Below are positions 8,589 through 17,242 of a stretch of 64,000 bases of DNA, in pieces (position 1 is the stretch's first letter; every line of letters begins with the position of its first letter). This stretch comes from Candidatus Gastranaerophilales bacterium (GTDB lineage Bacteria > Cyanobacteriota > Vampirovibrionia > Gastranaerophilales > Gastranaerophilaceae). The position numbers were made by a program, and so were the translations under genes. The DNA lies in contig CALUWE010000001.1 in NCBI GenBank assembly GCA_944324425.1, positions 146,671-210,670 on the forward strand, given 5' to 3'. The notes under the pieces are model-generated. The model made no database searches and was not told where the DNA came from. It saw nothing but the letters and a program-made list of their open reading frames with translations.

Positions 8589-9305
8589 ATGAAAATTGCT
8601 TGTATATCAGATATCCATGGGAATAAACTGGCGCTTGACAGTGTATTAGAAGACATTAAAAAAGAAGGTGCGGCTAGAATTTTAGTGTTGGGCGACCTTG
8701 CTATGGGCGGGTATGACCCAAATTACACCATAGAAAAAATTTTTTCGCTTGAAAATTGTGAAATTATTCAAGGGAACACGGATAAATTAATTGTTAATTA
8801 TACTGATGAAATGTATAATTTAATGCATCCTAAAAACCCGCTTATGGCAGGGGCTTTGAAATTAGATGTTGTTGAAATTAAAAAAGAAAACAAAGAACTG
8901 TTAAAAAATTTGCCCGAAAATAAAACGGTTGATATAGAAGGTATTAAAATTCAAATGGTCCACGGGTCGCCAAGAAGGCAAGATGAGAACATTTTCCCCG
9001 ATACCAAAATAAGCGAAGTTGAAGAAATGGTGAAAACTTCACCCTGTGATTTAATTTTTGCAGGCCACACTCATATTCCATGCGGTTTTTCATTAGATTC
9101 GGGCAAAACCGTTATAAATGTCGGCAGCATCGGGCGCTCTATGACAGAAGATAAAATGCCAATTTACCTTTTAATGACGGTTAATTCTGACGGCTCATTT
9201 TCTTTTGAACATAAAAAAGTTAAATATGATAATAAAAAAGTTGCTGAAATTATTAAAAACAGAAACTTTAAAGAAAGCTTAGATTTTTCAAAACTGTATT
9301 TATAA
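8589..9305 (+). CDS. YfcE/MJ0936-type metallophosphoesterase
   Basis: 238 residues from the chosen start. Calcineurin-like motifs are in order: CISDIHGN, VLGDLAMGG, QGNTD, VHGSPR and FAGHTHIP, then VINVGSIGRS. This arrangement is that of the small cytosolic phosphodiesterase/phosphatase group, whose natural substrates are often unknown. The ATG at 8589 fits family N-termini, which begin almost at the DIHG motif. An ATG 18 codons upstream overlaps ispG and adds non-family sequence. The TPR gene follows 11 nt later, so the two are probably co-transcribed. Confidence 0.88.
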   Translation: MKIACISDIHGNKLALDSVLEDIKKEGAARILVLGDLAMGGYDPNYTIEKIFSLENCEIIQGNTDKLIVNYTDEMYNLMHPKNPLMAGALKLDVVEIKKENKELLKNLPENKTVDIEGIKIQMVHGSPRRQDENIFPDTKISEVEEMVKTSPCDLIFAGHTHIPCGFSLDSGKTVINVGSIGRSMTEDKMPIYLLMTVNSDGSFSFEHKKVKYDNKKVAEIIKNRNFKESLDFSKLYL

Positions 9306-9316
9306 AGGATTTTAAA

Positions 9317-10489
9317 ATGGACACAAACGCACTTCATATAAAAGCATCTGAAATTTTAGCGGATGGGGAAGTTGAAAAGGCAAAAGAAATATATGAAACG
9401 ATTTTAAAAGAAACCCCTAATGATGAAGCTGCACTATCTGCCCTTATGGATATTTACCAAGATACGGACAGATTAAAATATTATATTGTTCGTGCAAACT
9501 ATAACATTGTAAACGGCAAGCTTGAATATGGAATAACGGATTGCAAAAAAGCCCTGAACATTGATGCATCCAACATTGAAGCAAGGGAAAAACTTGCAAG
9601 GCTTTATAAAATTACAAATAAACCACTAAAAGCAATTGATGAATTTTCAAAAATAATTGAAATTGATGAAGGCCAAATAACGGCTTATATTGAATTAATT
9701 GACCTTTATACAAAAGAAAAAGCGCTTGAATCTGCCATAAATGTTGCAAAAAAAGGAAATGAAATTTTTGGCGACAGGGCAAATTTTAATGATATTGAAG
9801 CAAAATTATATTTTGATTTGGGTGATTATGAAAGCGCTTTAAAAGTTGTATCTGATGAAACCTTAAAGGTAAAAATTCTGCTTCAGGATGAAAAAAATGA
9901 TGAGGCAAAAGAAATTTTAGACAAATTAAACCCCAACGAAATGGAAAAAGAAAGAAAAGCCTTATATTTTCTTTTAATGGCGCAATATTCGTATAATACG
10001 AAAAATTTTGATGAAGCATTTAAATTTATTGACGAATACACAAAAATTTTAGGTCCAAACCCGATTAGTTTTCAGATGAGAGCTTTATGCTATGAAGAAA
10101 AAGGGGATGATTTTATGGCTTCATATAATTATGCCTATATGAATAAATCAATGGGCAAACTTGATGAAGCACTTGTTGAATTTAACAATGCTTATACCTT
10201 AAATCCCAAAAACAAAGATGTTTTAATTGAGCTTGCAAAATTATATGAAGCAAACAAAGAAAAATATACAGCTATTGATTATTGGCAAAAGGTGTATGAA
10301 CTTGACGGTGATGAATACGCCAAAAACATCTTAAAAGATTTTTACATTAAAGAAGGCGATTTTATGATGGCGCAAAAATACGGCGCAGAAGCCGATTCAA
10401 AAGAAAATGGCGCTGATTCGTACAGCGAACCGGAAGAAGAAGACGAAGGGCTTTTAAATAAAATCATTAACTTATTTTCGAAAAAATAA
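9317..10489 (+). CDS. TPR-repeat protein (cytosolic)
   Basis: 390 residues, mostly tetratricopeptide repeats (AREKLARLYKITNKPLKAIDEFSKIIEI, SFQMRALCYEEKGDDFMASYNYAYMNKS, DVLIELAKLYEANKEKYTAIDYWQKVYELD). There is no signal peptide. The acidic tail ends in LLNKIINLFSKK, a possible amphipathic helix for membrane contact. AAAGGATTTTAAA precedes the ATG. Co-directional with the phosphoesterase 11 nt upstream. A protein-protein adaptor; the partner is unknown. Confidence 0.8.
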   Translation: MDTNALHIKASEILADGEVEKAKEIYETILKETPNDEAALSALMDIYQDTDRLKYYIVRANYNIVNGKLEYGITDCKKALNIDASNIEAREKLARLYKITNKPLKAIDEFSKIIEIDEGQITAYIELIDLYTKEKALESAINVAKKGNEIFGDRANFNDIEAKLYFDLGDYESALKVVSDETLKVKILLQDEKNDEAKEILDKLNPNEMEKERKALYFLLMAQYSYNTKNFDEAFKFIDEYTKILGPNPISFQMRALCYEEKGDDFMASYNYAYMNKSMGKLDEALVEFNNAYTLNPKNKDVLIELAKLYEANKEKYTAIDYWQKVYELDGDEYAKNILKDFYIKEGDFMMAQKYGAEADSKENGADSYSEPEEEDEGLLNKIINLFSKK

Positions 10490-10638
10490 AAGGTGTGTGG
10501 AATTTTTGAAGTGCGATGAGCACTTTAAAAACGTAACCGTTTCAAGCCGCCCGTTATGAAGCGAAGTTGAAAACAAGGCCGAACCGCAATTGTAAGATGA
10601 GCAAAACCATTCAAATTGTCGCCGAATAAAATCAACAA
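10490..10638. other. Convergent intergenic stretch with hairpin, unexplained
   Basis: About 150 nt between the TPR gene and the rpsO terminator. It holds a perfect 6-bp hairpin (AAGTGC, 5-nt loop, GCACTT at 10509-10525). It is less AT-rich than other spacers here, with stretches such as AAGCCGCCCG. No frame gives an ORF longer than about 30 codons with a plausible start. It may be a degenerate repeat or an untranslated RNA; nothing decides this. Confidence 0.3.
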
Positions 10639-10662
10639 AAAAGCGGGCAATTTGCCCGCTTT
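10639..10662 (-). terminator. rpsO terminator
   Basis: Stem AAGCGGGCAA / TTGCCCGCTT, followed on the minus strand by six T. It lies just past the rpsO stop. Confidence 0.85.
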
Positions 10663-10678
10663 AAATTTATTCTCTCTT

Positions 10679-10948
10679 TTATCCTCTTATGTTTAAGTCT
10701 TTAACTAACTTTCTGTATCCTTCGAGGTTATTTTTCTTTAAGTAAACAAGCATTCTTTTTCTTTTACCAACCATCATCAAAAGACCTCTTTTAGCCTGAA
10801 AATCTTTTGCATTTTCTTTAAGGTGTTCAGTTAATTCTGCAATTTTTTTTGATAACATTGCAATCTGAACTTCGATTGAACCTGAATCCTTGTTGTCTTT
10901 TCCGAATTTGGAAATAATTTCTTGTTTGTTTTTTAAATTGATTGTCAT
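10679..10948 (-). CDS. rpsO: 30S ribosomal protein S15
   Basis: 89 residues from the chosen start. S15 binds 16S rRNA helices 20-22 early in 30S assembly. The family pattern is clear: DSGSIEVQIAMLSKKIAELTEHLK, then KDFQAKRGLLMMVGKRKRMLVYLK and YRKLVKDLNIRG. The open frame extends 23 codons further upstream, but AAGGAAAAATTAAA ends at the ATG at 10948 and gives the standard 89-residue product. A terminator follows. Confidence 0.96.
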   Translation of the reverse strand: MTINLKNKQEIISKFGKDNKDSGSIEVQIAMLSKKIAELTEHLKENAKDFQAKRGLLMMVGKRKRMLVYLKKNNLEGYRKLVKDLNIRG

Positions 10949-11030
10949 TTTAATTTTTCCTTCTTTGCCTTGCTCATCACAGTGCACAAAGGTTGTGCGC
11001 ATTAAAGTATCCGACAAACAAAAATTAAAG

Positions 11031-11621
11031 TCAATTCATTTTTTCAAAAGAATCTGCTTTTGGTAACATTTCCTTAATGCTGCTATCGTTTGCTTTTAAT
11101 TCATTATATTTTTCATATATTTTTTTACCCGCCAATGCAACCAAAGCAAACGCCGTTGCAAAACCAAGAATGGAAGCTCTTCTTTCTGCCATTCTGCCAT
11201 AGGATATAACATTTGCGCCTCTTTTTGCAAGAACGGCATCTTCTGCGGGAACATTTTGTCTGTCTGTTAAAAATTTTATACCTAAATCATAAGTTTTTTG
11301 AAGCATTTTTCTGTCAGAGCTGCCGGAAACATATTTTGCATTTGTTGCCTGCTCTTTAACTATGGCTACTTTGCCTTTTAACCATGTTCTTTTAACGTGC
11401 GGATCAATGTTTCTGTATATATCGCTCGTTGAAACCTTATCGGCATATTTAATATATTTATTTGTTATAACCGTTCTGTTAACACCGTCAACAACAACAT
11501 CTCTGACCATTTTTGTCGGAGTTTTTTGATAAACATAGTTGCCCAAAAGAGCACCTGCGCCTGCACCTGCTGCCATTATACCAATATCGCCCTTATGTTC
11601 GGTTATAACGGGTGGTATCAT
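11031..11621 (-). CDS. Hypothetical protein with Gly-rich and C-terminal hydrophobic segments
   Basis: 196 residues, not recognised. A Gly/Ala-rich hydrophobic stretch lies at about residues 14-28 (IMAAGAGAGALLGNY). A stronger membrane-helix candidate lies at about 150-166 (ILGFATAFALVALAGKK), followed by a charged tail. The middle is basic and polar. AAGGAAAGC precedes the ATG. It lies 31 nt downstream of another orphan (11653-12138) on the same strand, so the two may be co-transcribed. Probably a membrane-associated lineage-specific protein. Confidence 0.6.
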   Translation of the reverse strand: MIPPVITEHKGDIGIMAAGAGAGALLGNYVYQKTPTKMVRDVVVDGVNRTVITNKYIKYADKVSTSDIYRNIDPHVKRTWLKGKVAIVKEQATNAKYVSGSSDRKMLQKTYDLGIKFLTDRQNVPAEDAVLAKRGANVISYGRMAERRASILGFATAFALVALAGKKIYEKYNELKANDSSIKEMLPKADSFEKMN

Positions 11622-11652
11622 ATTAAGCTTTCCTTACTTTGTGTGTTTGATT

Positions 11653-12138
11653 TTAGTTTGTTGTATAAATTTTTTCAAATGCATAACCCACTTTTGATTC
11701 GTTTTGAACCAAATATTTAACAGGGTCTAAAAGTGCATTTTTAAAATCATACAGTTCGTTTTTACATTTAACAAGCTCTTTAAATATGCCTATGTTGTCT
11801 GCATTCAAATATTCAAGGTTTGCCGCAACTCTGAAAATAAAATCTGATTGAGTTTGGCCGTTTGCCTTAAATTCTTCGTCATTATATATTTTTTGAGCTT
11901 CTTTTATAATTTCGATTTTTTCATCATTCAATGTTGTCTGGCTTAAAAGAAAACTTATATCGAAATATTTCAAATTCGGCATTTTTGCCAAAACTTCAAA
12001 ATATTTTAAATTTTCTTTTTTGGAAACAGAAACTATTTCTTTAATTTCTTTCTGTGTAAACCTGAACCCTGCTTTAATTCCGTTATTAACATTTTCAGCG
12101 TTATTGAACAGTTCTTTTAAGAATGATAAAAAACCCAT
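11653..12138 (-). CDS. Hypothetical helical protein
   Basis: 161 residues, not recognised. Predominantly charged and helical (TQKEIKEIVSVSKKENLKYFEVLAKM, NDEKIEIIKEAQKIYNDEEF), with no signal peptide or membrane segment. AAGGAAGTAAGG gives a good ribosome site. First gene of a possible two-gene unit with 11031-11621, divergent from cimA. Confidence 0.6.
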   Translation of the reverse strand: MGFLSFLKELFNNAENVNNGIKAGFRFTQKEIKEIVSVSKKENLKYFEVLAKMPNLKYFDISFLLSQTTLNDEKIEIIKEAQKIYNDEEFKANGQTQSDFIFRVAANLEYLNADNIGIFKELVKCKNELYDFKNALLDPVKYLVQNESKVGYAFEKIYTTN

Positions 12139-12239
12139 TTAATTTAACCTTACTTCCTTATATTTTATTAAAAACTGTTCAATAAAAAAAATTGCTTTTT
12201 TGTTAAATAAAATATAAACATTTTTAACAATTTTTATGG

Positions 12240-12245
12240 TATAAA
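12240..12245 (+). promoter_or_regulatory. -10 element of cimA, predicted leaderless
   Basis: TATAAA ends 7 nt before the cimA ATG and no Shine-Dalgarno is present. No clear -35 at 16-18 nt is seen. Confidence 0.4.
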
Positions 12246-12252
12246 TAAACTT

Positions 12253-13839
12253 ATGAAAAAGATTGAAATATATGATACCACTCTAAGAGACGGCGCACAG
12301 TCCGAAGGAATAAATTTTTCGGTTTCGGACAAGTTTAAAATAATTAAAAAGCTTGATGACCTTGGCATAGATTTCATTGAAGCGGGCTGGCCCGGGGCTA
12401 ACCCTGTTGATAATGAAATTTTTAACAAAATTGATGAACTTAATTTAAAAAATGCAACTATTGCCGCTTTCGGCTCAACAAGAAAAGCAAATGTTAATGT
12501 TGAAAATGACAATGTAATAAACAATTTGGCAAAATCAAAAGCCTGCATTATAACCATTTTTGGCAAATCTTGGGATTTTCAGGTAAGAGAGGCTCTTAAC
12601 ACCACATTGGAAGAAAATCTGTCCATGATAAAAGACAGTATTGAATATTTAATTTCAAAGGGCAAAAGGGTTTTCTTTGATGCAGAACATTTTTTTGACG
12701 GCTACAAACAAAACAAAGGCTATGCACTTGAAGTTTTAAAAACAGCACAAAACGCAGGGGCAGAAAGAATTATTCTTTGCGACACAAACGGCGGTTCAAT
12801 TAATAATGATATTTATAGAATTACAAAAGAAGTTTTAGACAGTCTGCCTGAAATAAAACTCGGAATTCATGCGCATAATGACGCCGACCTTGCAACGGCA
12901 AATTCAATTGCGGCGATTGATGCGGGCGCAATTCAAGTGCAGGGGACAATAAACGGCTACGGTGAAAGATGCGGCAATGCAAACCTTTGCTCTGTTATTC
13001 CCAATTTGCAGCTGAAAAAAGAATATTTAACCATTGGCGAAAATATTTCAAAATTGGTTGAATGCGCGAAGCAAATCGCAGAAATTGCAAATAAATCCGT
13101 TGAGCCAAATTTGCCATACGTTGGTTCAAGTGCTTTTGCGCACAAAGCGGGAATCCATGCTTCAGGAGTCAGAAAAAATTCTCAAACGTATGAGCATATT
13201 AACCCTGAGCTCATAGGCAATGTCAGAAGATTTTTGGTTTCCGATCAGGCAGGAAGTGCTTCTATTAAAGAAAAGGCGAAAAATTTCAGATTTGTTCAAT
13301 TTGAGAATGATAACGAAATAAAAAAGGTAACCGAAAGAATTAAACAACTGGAATGGCAAGGCTTTGCATATGAAGGGGCCGATGCCGGTTTTGAAATTCT
13401 TGTTATGGATGTTTTAGGCAAAAAACCTGAATTGTTTGAACTTTTAGGCTTTAGAGTAATAGGCGATACAACCCTTTTAGATTCCAAGGGCGAATATAAA
13501 AATGTAACTATAACGGAAGCTTCCGTAAAAATTAAAATAAAAGATGAAATTATTCATACCGTATCTGAAGGCGACGGCCCCGTTAACGCTTTAGACATTG
13601 CTTTAAGAAAAGCTTTATTTGAAAAATATCCTGCGGTCAAAAAATTTAAACTTTCAGATTTTAAAGTAAGAATACTTGATTCAAAAGACGGAACCGCAGC
13701 AACGGTAAGAGTTTCAATTGAAAGCACGGATGGTATTAACATTTGGGATACTGTCGGGGTGTCTGAAAACATTATTACCGCATCATACAATGCCATAGCG
13801 GACAGTATCTTATACGGTCTTATTCTTCATTCAAAATAA
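12253..13839 (+). CDS. cimA: (R)-citramalate synthase CimA
   Basis: 528 residues, the length of the citramalate synthase branch of the isopropylmalate synthase superfamily. CimA condenses acetyl-CoA with pyruvate in threonine-independent isoleucine synthesis. The N-terminal YDTTLRDGAQSEGINFSVSDKF and EAGWPGANPVDNEIF are the CimA pattern. HAHNDADLATANS carries the metal-binding HxH, followed by NGYGERCGNANLCSV. The C-terminal LeuA-dimer regulatory domain runs from about residue 400 (GDGPVNALDIALRKAL). LeuBCD partners are not in the window. Confidence 0.93.
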   Translation: MKKIEIYDTTLRDGAQSEGINFSVSDKFKIIKKLDDLGIDFIEAGWPGANPVDNEIFNKIDELNLKNATIAAFGSTRKANVNVENDNVINNLAKSKACIITIFGKSWDFQVREALNTTLEENLSMIKDSIEYLISKGKRVFFDAEHFFDGYKQNKGYALEVLKTAQNAGAERIILCDTNGGSINNDIYRITKEVLDSLPEIKLGIHAHNDADLATANSIAAIDAGAIQVQGTINGYGERCGNANLCSVIPNLQLKKEYLTIGENISKLVECAKQIAEIANKSVEPNLPYVGSSAFAHKAGIHASGVRKNSQTYEHINPELIGNVRRFLVSDQAGSASIKEKAKNFRFVQFENDNEIKKVTERIKQLEWQGFAYEGADAGFEILVMDVLGKKPELFELLGFRVIGDTTLLDSKGEYKNVTITEASVKIKIKDEIIHTVSEGDGPVNALDIALRKALFEKYPAVKKFKLSDFKVRILDSKDGTAATVRVSIESTDGINIWDTVGVSENIITASYNAIADSILYGLILHSK

Positions 13840-13853
13840 AGACAATTAAAATT

Positions 13854-13920
13854 ACCCGTTCGGCTAGTAGCCAAAAACCCCTTAAAACAGGATAATACAC
13901 TTGTTTAACAAAAAGCGGGT
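13854..13920 (+). ncRNA. Possible structured RNA element between cimA and the kinase gene
   Basis: Outer complementary arms ACCCG (13854-13858) and CGGGT (13916-13920) enclose two small inverted repeats: GGCT/AGCC around 13862-13872, and AAACA/TGTTT at 13885-13889 and 13902-13906. This is compatible with a three-way junction just before the GTG at 13930. No known riboswitch consensus is recognised, and individual stems are short, so chance is possible. Confidence 0.25.
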
Positions 13921-13929
13921 TAAAAAATA

Positions 13930-14583
13930 GTGCTGCATCAAAATAAAATTTTAATCACAGATTCCGAATTTTTGGCAATGCTTGCACATGATATGAAAAC
14001 ACCCGTAAAAGCGCAAATTATGGCCTTAAAACTGCTGTATTCGGGCGCATTTGGCAAATTAAGCAAAGAAGCCTGCAATTTAATTTTAAATCTTTTGGCA
14101 TCAAACAGATATTTACAACTGCTGCTTGAAAATGTTTTGGGCAATTACAGAATAAACAAAAACGATTTTATTTTAAACAAAACAAAAAGCGATATAAGAA
14201 AGACCATTGAAGAATCAATCGGAAACATTCAGGTTTTATTTGAAGCAAAAGAACAAAAAATTGAAGTAAATTATCTGGCGGACGATTTTATAAAATTTTA
14301 TGACGAGATTGAAATACAAAGGGTTATAATCAATCTTTTATCAAATGCATTCGAGTATTCAGAAGAAAATTCAACCATAAATATTGAAGTTAATAATATC
14401 GGCAAAAATTTATGCGTTGAGATAAAAAGCAGTGCAAAAATAAACAACAAAAAAAGACTTGAGCAAAAAACAAGCACGGGGCTGGGTTTAAAAATTTGCC
14501 GCAAAATAATTGAAGCCCACTGCGGAAAAATCCGCCAAGAAAACAGGAACGGTAAATTTTCAGTAATTTTTCAATTGCCGTAA
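13930..14583 (+). CDS. Small soluble histidine kinase-like protein lacking a G1 box
   Basis: 217 residues: a HisKA-like helix pair with H20 in MLAHDMKTP, then a HATPase_c domain with an N box (INLLSNAFEYS, about 134-143) and a G2 box (STGLGLKICRKIIEAH, 182-197). No sensor or membrane domain precedes it. The G1 box (DxGxG) expected near residue 165-172 reads EIKSSAKI, so the Asp that normally contacts adenine is absent. It may be a degraded kinase, or one that binds nucleotide differently or scaffolds. Start GTG is the first start codon after an in-frame stop. No response regulator is adjacent. Confidence 0.75.
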   Translation: MLHQNKILITDSEFLAMLAHDMKTPVKAQIMALKLLYSGAFGKLSKEACNLILNLLASNRYLQLLLENVLGNYRINKNDFILNKTKSDIRKTIEESIGNIQVLFEAKEQKIEVNYLADDFIKFYDEIEIQRVIINLLSNAFEYSEENSTINIEVNNIGKNLCVEIKSSAKINNKKRLEQKTSTGLGLKICRKIIEAHCGKIRQENRNGKFSVIFQLP

Positions 14584-14613
14584 ATTTTGTCTTTTTCTTT
14601 CAAATTCTTAAAA

Positions 14614-14647
14614 GGATAAATAGTACAGAAGAAAAGGTTATTTATCC
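14614..14647 (+). terminator. AT-rich hairpin after the kinase gene
   Basis: Perfect 9-bp inverted repeat GGATAAATA / TATTTATCC with a 16-nt loop, followed by GTTTT. It is a weak terminator candidate or a leader hairpin of the next gene. Confidence 0.4.
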
Positions 14648-14696
14648 GTTTTAAAAAGTTGTTTCTTGAATTAAAAGACAAAAAAGGGGTGATTAT

Positions 14697-14993
14697 ATGA
14701 AAAAAACTTTACTGTTAGCGGCTATGGTTTGTTGTTTCATCTTTGGAAACAATGCAGTATACGCTCAAAATGATTTAATCTCTTATGACCCTACATACAG
14801 ACTTGAAAGAGAATTAAAAAAAATTGATTATGATATAAGATACAAAGAAAAACAAATCAGAAAAATAAGATATTCATCTTCCCTTTCAAGTGATGAAAAA
14901 AGAATAAAAATCAGAAGACTTCAAAGAGAAATTTCAAACAAAGAAAGAGAACAAAGAAGAATTAAGGCAAAATGCAGAAGAATTATATCTTAG
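14697..14993 (+). CDS. Small exported basic coiled-coil protein
   Basis: 98 residues. Residues 1-23 are a signal peptide (ending VYAQ). The rest is a highly charged helix rich in Arg, Lys and Glu (KRIKIRRLQREISNKEREQRRIKAK), likely a coiled coil, and the mature protein is strongly basic. AAAAGGGGTG precedes the ATG. Function is not recognisable; a periplasmic chaperone-like or spacer role is only a guess. Confidence 0.65.
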   Translation: MKKTLLLAAMVCCFIFGNNAVYAQNDLISYDPTYRLERELKKIDYDIRYKEKQIRKIRYSSSLSSDEKRIKIRRLQREISNKEREQRRIKAKCRRIIS

Positions 14994-15127
14994 CGCCTAT
15001 ATTAAGTATTATTAAGTATATGAATTTTAATTAACAAAAAAAAATTTGTTTGAGTTTTAACCTTTTGTATGCTAAAACAAATGAACGTGTTGTTCTTAGT
15101 AATTAATATATAGAGAAAGGTGTTAAA

Positions 15128-17185
15128 ATGCTCAATCGAATTTCGATGGCAGACAGTCTGACCAAAAATTACAGTCTGCAATCATCAACAAATGTTCAAA
15201 AAAGAGAGAATAATGCAACAAACGTTATTCAATTTAAAGGTCAAAATGCAAGTTACGGTGCAGATAAATTAGCTGCAGCTTATCGTGCTTATAACAAAAT
15301 TCCGATGGCCTCAACCGTTTCCTTTACAGGAAGCTTGGCTACGGCTTTTGAAGAATTAAACCAATCAATGGTAACTTGCCAAGACATTGAACATGGCAGA
15401 AAAGGTGAAGAAGTAGGCTCACGTGCGGATGTATCACAACTTGTTTCAAAATTTATAGATGATCTTCCACGCTATGATGATGCAATGAAAACCACAATTC
15501 AAATTGCAAAAGATAAAGACAAAGGAACGATAACAGACGCCAGAACCCAAGTGAAAAAAGGCCATGGCGACAATATGAAATTTGAAATGGTTGTAAGAAC
15601 CCCGAGAAAAGAAAATGAAAACCCCGGTTGGACAGAAAAAATTCAACAAATTTTAAAATTTGAACTTGAACCATATTCAATTAATCTTGATTCCGATAAC
15701 AGAAGAAGCATAAAAGGAACCCCTGAAAATGCTTATGTATTGAATACAAAAGGAAAATTGATGGCAGTTGTTGAAGACGGCGATAATGTTCTTTTAACAA
15801 ATGCAGGCAAATTAAATAAAAAAGATTCATCAAGCGGTTACTTAAACGTTACTGCAGAACAAAACAAAAATGTATTCAAACCGTTTGAAGTTCATAATGT
15901 TCCTGTTGTTGAACAGAAATCAGGCGGCTCACAAGGCGGCGGCACAGAACTTGTAATCGGTCTTGAAGACGGCAGATTTGTTCCTGAAATTATCGATTCA
16001 ATTGCAACTTTTGTTGAAAAAGTTGATAACGGCGAAATCGTTCTTGATGAATTTAAACCCGCAGAAGGTGCACAAAATATGCAGCTTTCAATGTTAGCAG
16101 GCGGCTTTGGTTCACGTGCGGAATATACAAATGCTTCATCAAGCAAAATTATGCATGGTAACCCTCAAGGCTCAAACCTTACAAAAGGCTGCTTCAGAAC
16201 AGCAACAGGCTTAACACCTATGGAAACAACCTTTGTTTCACTTCATAAGGCAGGCCTTCTTGATTGCTCAAAAGGCAATTTGGGCATCGGCAAAAACATT
16301 AAATTCTATTTGAATGATTCAGGCGTAAACGGCGGTAACGGCGGCTTCACGGTTGATATGTACGATACAATGGAAAGAGAAGGCAGAGATAGCTTGCTTA
16401 TACTTCCAAACGATGCTATGAGCCGTATTCCAAAAGCTTTATCAGAAATGACAAGCATAATGAATTCAGGAAACGCTGCAGTTGTTATGGTTGCAAAAGA
16501 AGTTGATAAGGAAGATGCAAGAGGTTCTTTGGGCATTATGAAAATTAATGACAAAGGTGAAATTGAAGCTTTTGCGGAAAAACCGAAAGAATTTGAAGAA
16601 GGCTATGTTGATGAAAATGACAACTGTTTTGCAAATACTTTCCAATTTGCGGTTTCAAAAGAAGCATTTAAAGCATTATCTATCTTAGAACCGTATTTAC
16701 CTGCAAATAACTCAGGTAAAGAACCAAGAGACTGGTCAAAAACATTCACACCAATCTTAATGGCCTTAACTCAAAACGAAGATGCCGAAGGTGCTCAAAA
16801 ACAAATTAAAGATTCTATCAAACAAGATATGCCATTAGAAGCACTTAGCGAAGCAAAAGAAGTTCTTGGTAATCAAAAGATTTATGCTGTTAAATCTAAT
16901 GAACCTTGGGCAGATTGCGGCACATTAAACGCACTTTATCACACAACAATGCAAATTGCATCAGGCGACTTCCCGTTGGAAGATTTCGAAAGAAAACACG
17001 TATTAGATTCAGTTAACACTCAAACAGGTCTTGTTGCTTCAAGCCCTGAACAAAAAGCGGAAATTGAAGATAAATACGACATCGAAGGCCAAGTAATGGC
17101 AGTGCCTAAAGCAAAAGCTGTTTCAAACGATATAATAGATGAATACGCGGATGCAATTACAAGATATTCTGATAAAGCCGAATAA
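15128..17185 (+). CDS. FKG-motif protein with C-terminal sugar nucleotidyltransferase-like domain
   Basis: 685 residues. The N-terminal half (1-315) is not recognised. It carries QFKGQ at about residue 35 and SFTGS at about 65, and has no signal peptide. From about residue 318 a GT-A nucleotidyltransferase fold is evident: LAGGFGSR with a Lys soon after (SSSK), LLILPNDAMSR near 420, GSLGIMKINDKGEIEAFAEKP near 470, and WADCGTLNALY near 594. This resembles GlgC/RfbA-type NDP-sugar pyrophosphorylases, which couple NTP to sugar-1-phosphate. The family usually has 250-430 residues, so the long N-terminal extension is odd. AAAGGTG before the ATG and a terminator after show a single-gene unit. Substrate unknown. 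Confidence 0.7.
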   Translation: MLNRISMADSLTKNYSLQSSTNVQKRENNATNVIQFKGQNASYGADKLAAAYRAYNKIPMASTVSFTGSLATAFEELNQSMVTCQDIEHGRKGEEVGSRADVSQLVSKFIDDLPRYDDAMKTTIQIAKDKDKGTITDARTQVKKGHGDNMKFEMVVRTPRKENENPGWTEKIQQILKFELEPYSINLDSDNRRSIKGTPENAYVLNTKGKLMAVVEDGDNVLLTNAGKLNKKDSSSGYLNVTAEQNKNVFKPFEVHNVPVVEQKSGGSQGGGTELVIGLEDGRFVPEIIDSIATFVEKVDNGEIVLDEFKPAEGAQNMQLSMLAGGFGSRAEYTNASSSKIMHGNPQGSNLTKGCFRTATGLTPMETTFVSLHKAGLLDCSKGNLGIGKNIKFYLNDSGVNGGNGGFTVDMYDTMEREGRDSLLILPNDAMSRIPKALSEMTSIMNSGNAAVVMVAKEVDKEDARGSLGIMKINDKGEIEAFAEKPKEFEEGYVDENDNCFANTFQFAVSKEAFKALSILEPYLPANNSGKEPRDWSKTFTPILMALTQNEDAEGAQKQIKDSIKQDMPLEALSEAKEVLGNQKIYAVKSNEPWADCGTLNALYHTTMQIASGDFPLEDFERKHVLDSVNTQTGLVASSPEQKAEIEDKYDIEGQVMAVPKAKAVSNDIIDEYADAITRYSDKAE

Positions 17186-17203
17186 AGCAAAAATCAGATA
17201 ACT

Positions 17204-17238
17204 AAAAACGGTTCTTAAATTTTAAGAACCGTTTTTTT
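17204..17238 (+). terminator. Intrinsic terminator, bidirectional
   Basis: AAAACGGTTCTTAAA / TTTAAGAACCGTTTT with a T run of seven on the plus strand. It separates the nucleotidyltransferase gene from the convergent small gene. Confidence 0.9.
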
Positions 17239-17242
17239 ATTA

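Noticed and set aside
12234..12566. 110-codon open frame on the minus strand over the cimA start
   Set aside because: It is antisense to well-conserved CimA sequence and has no ribosome site or family match; a shadow frame.
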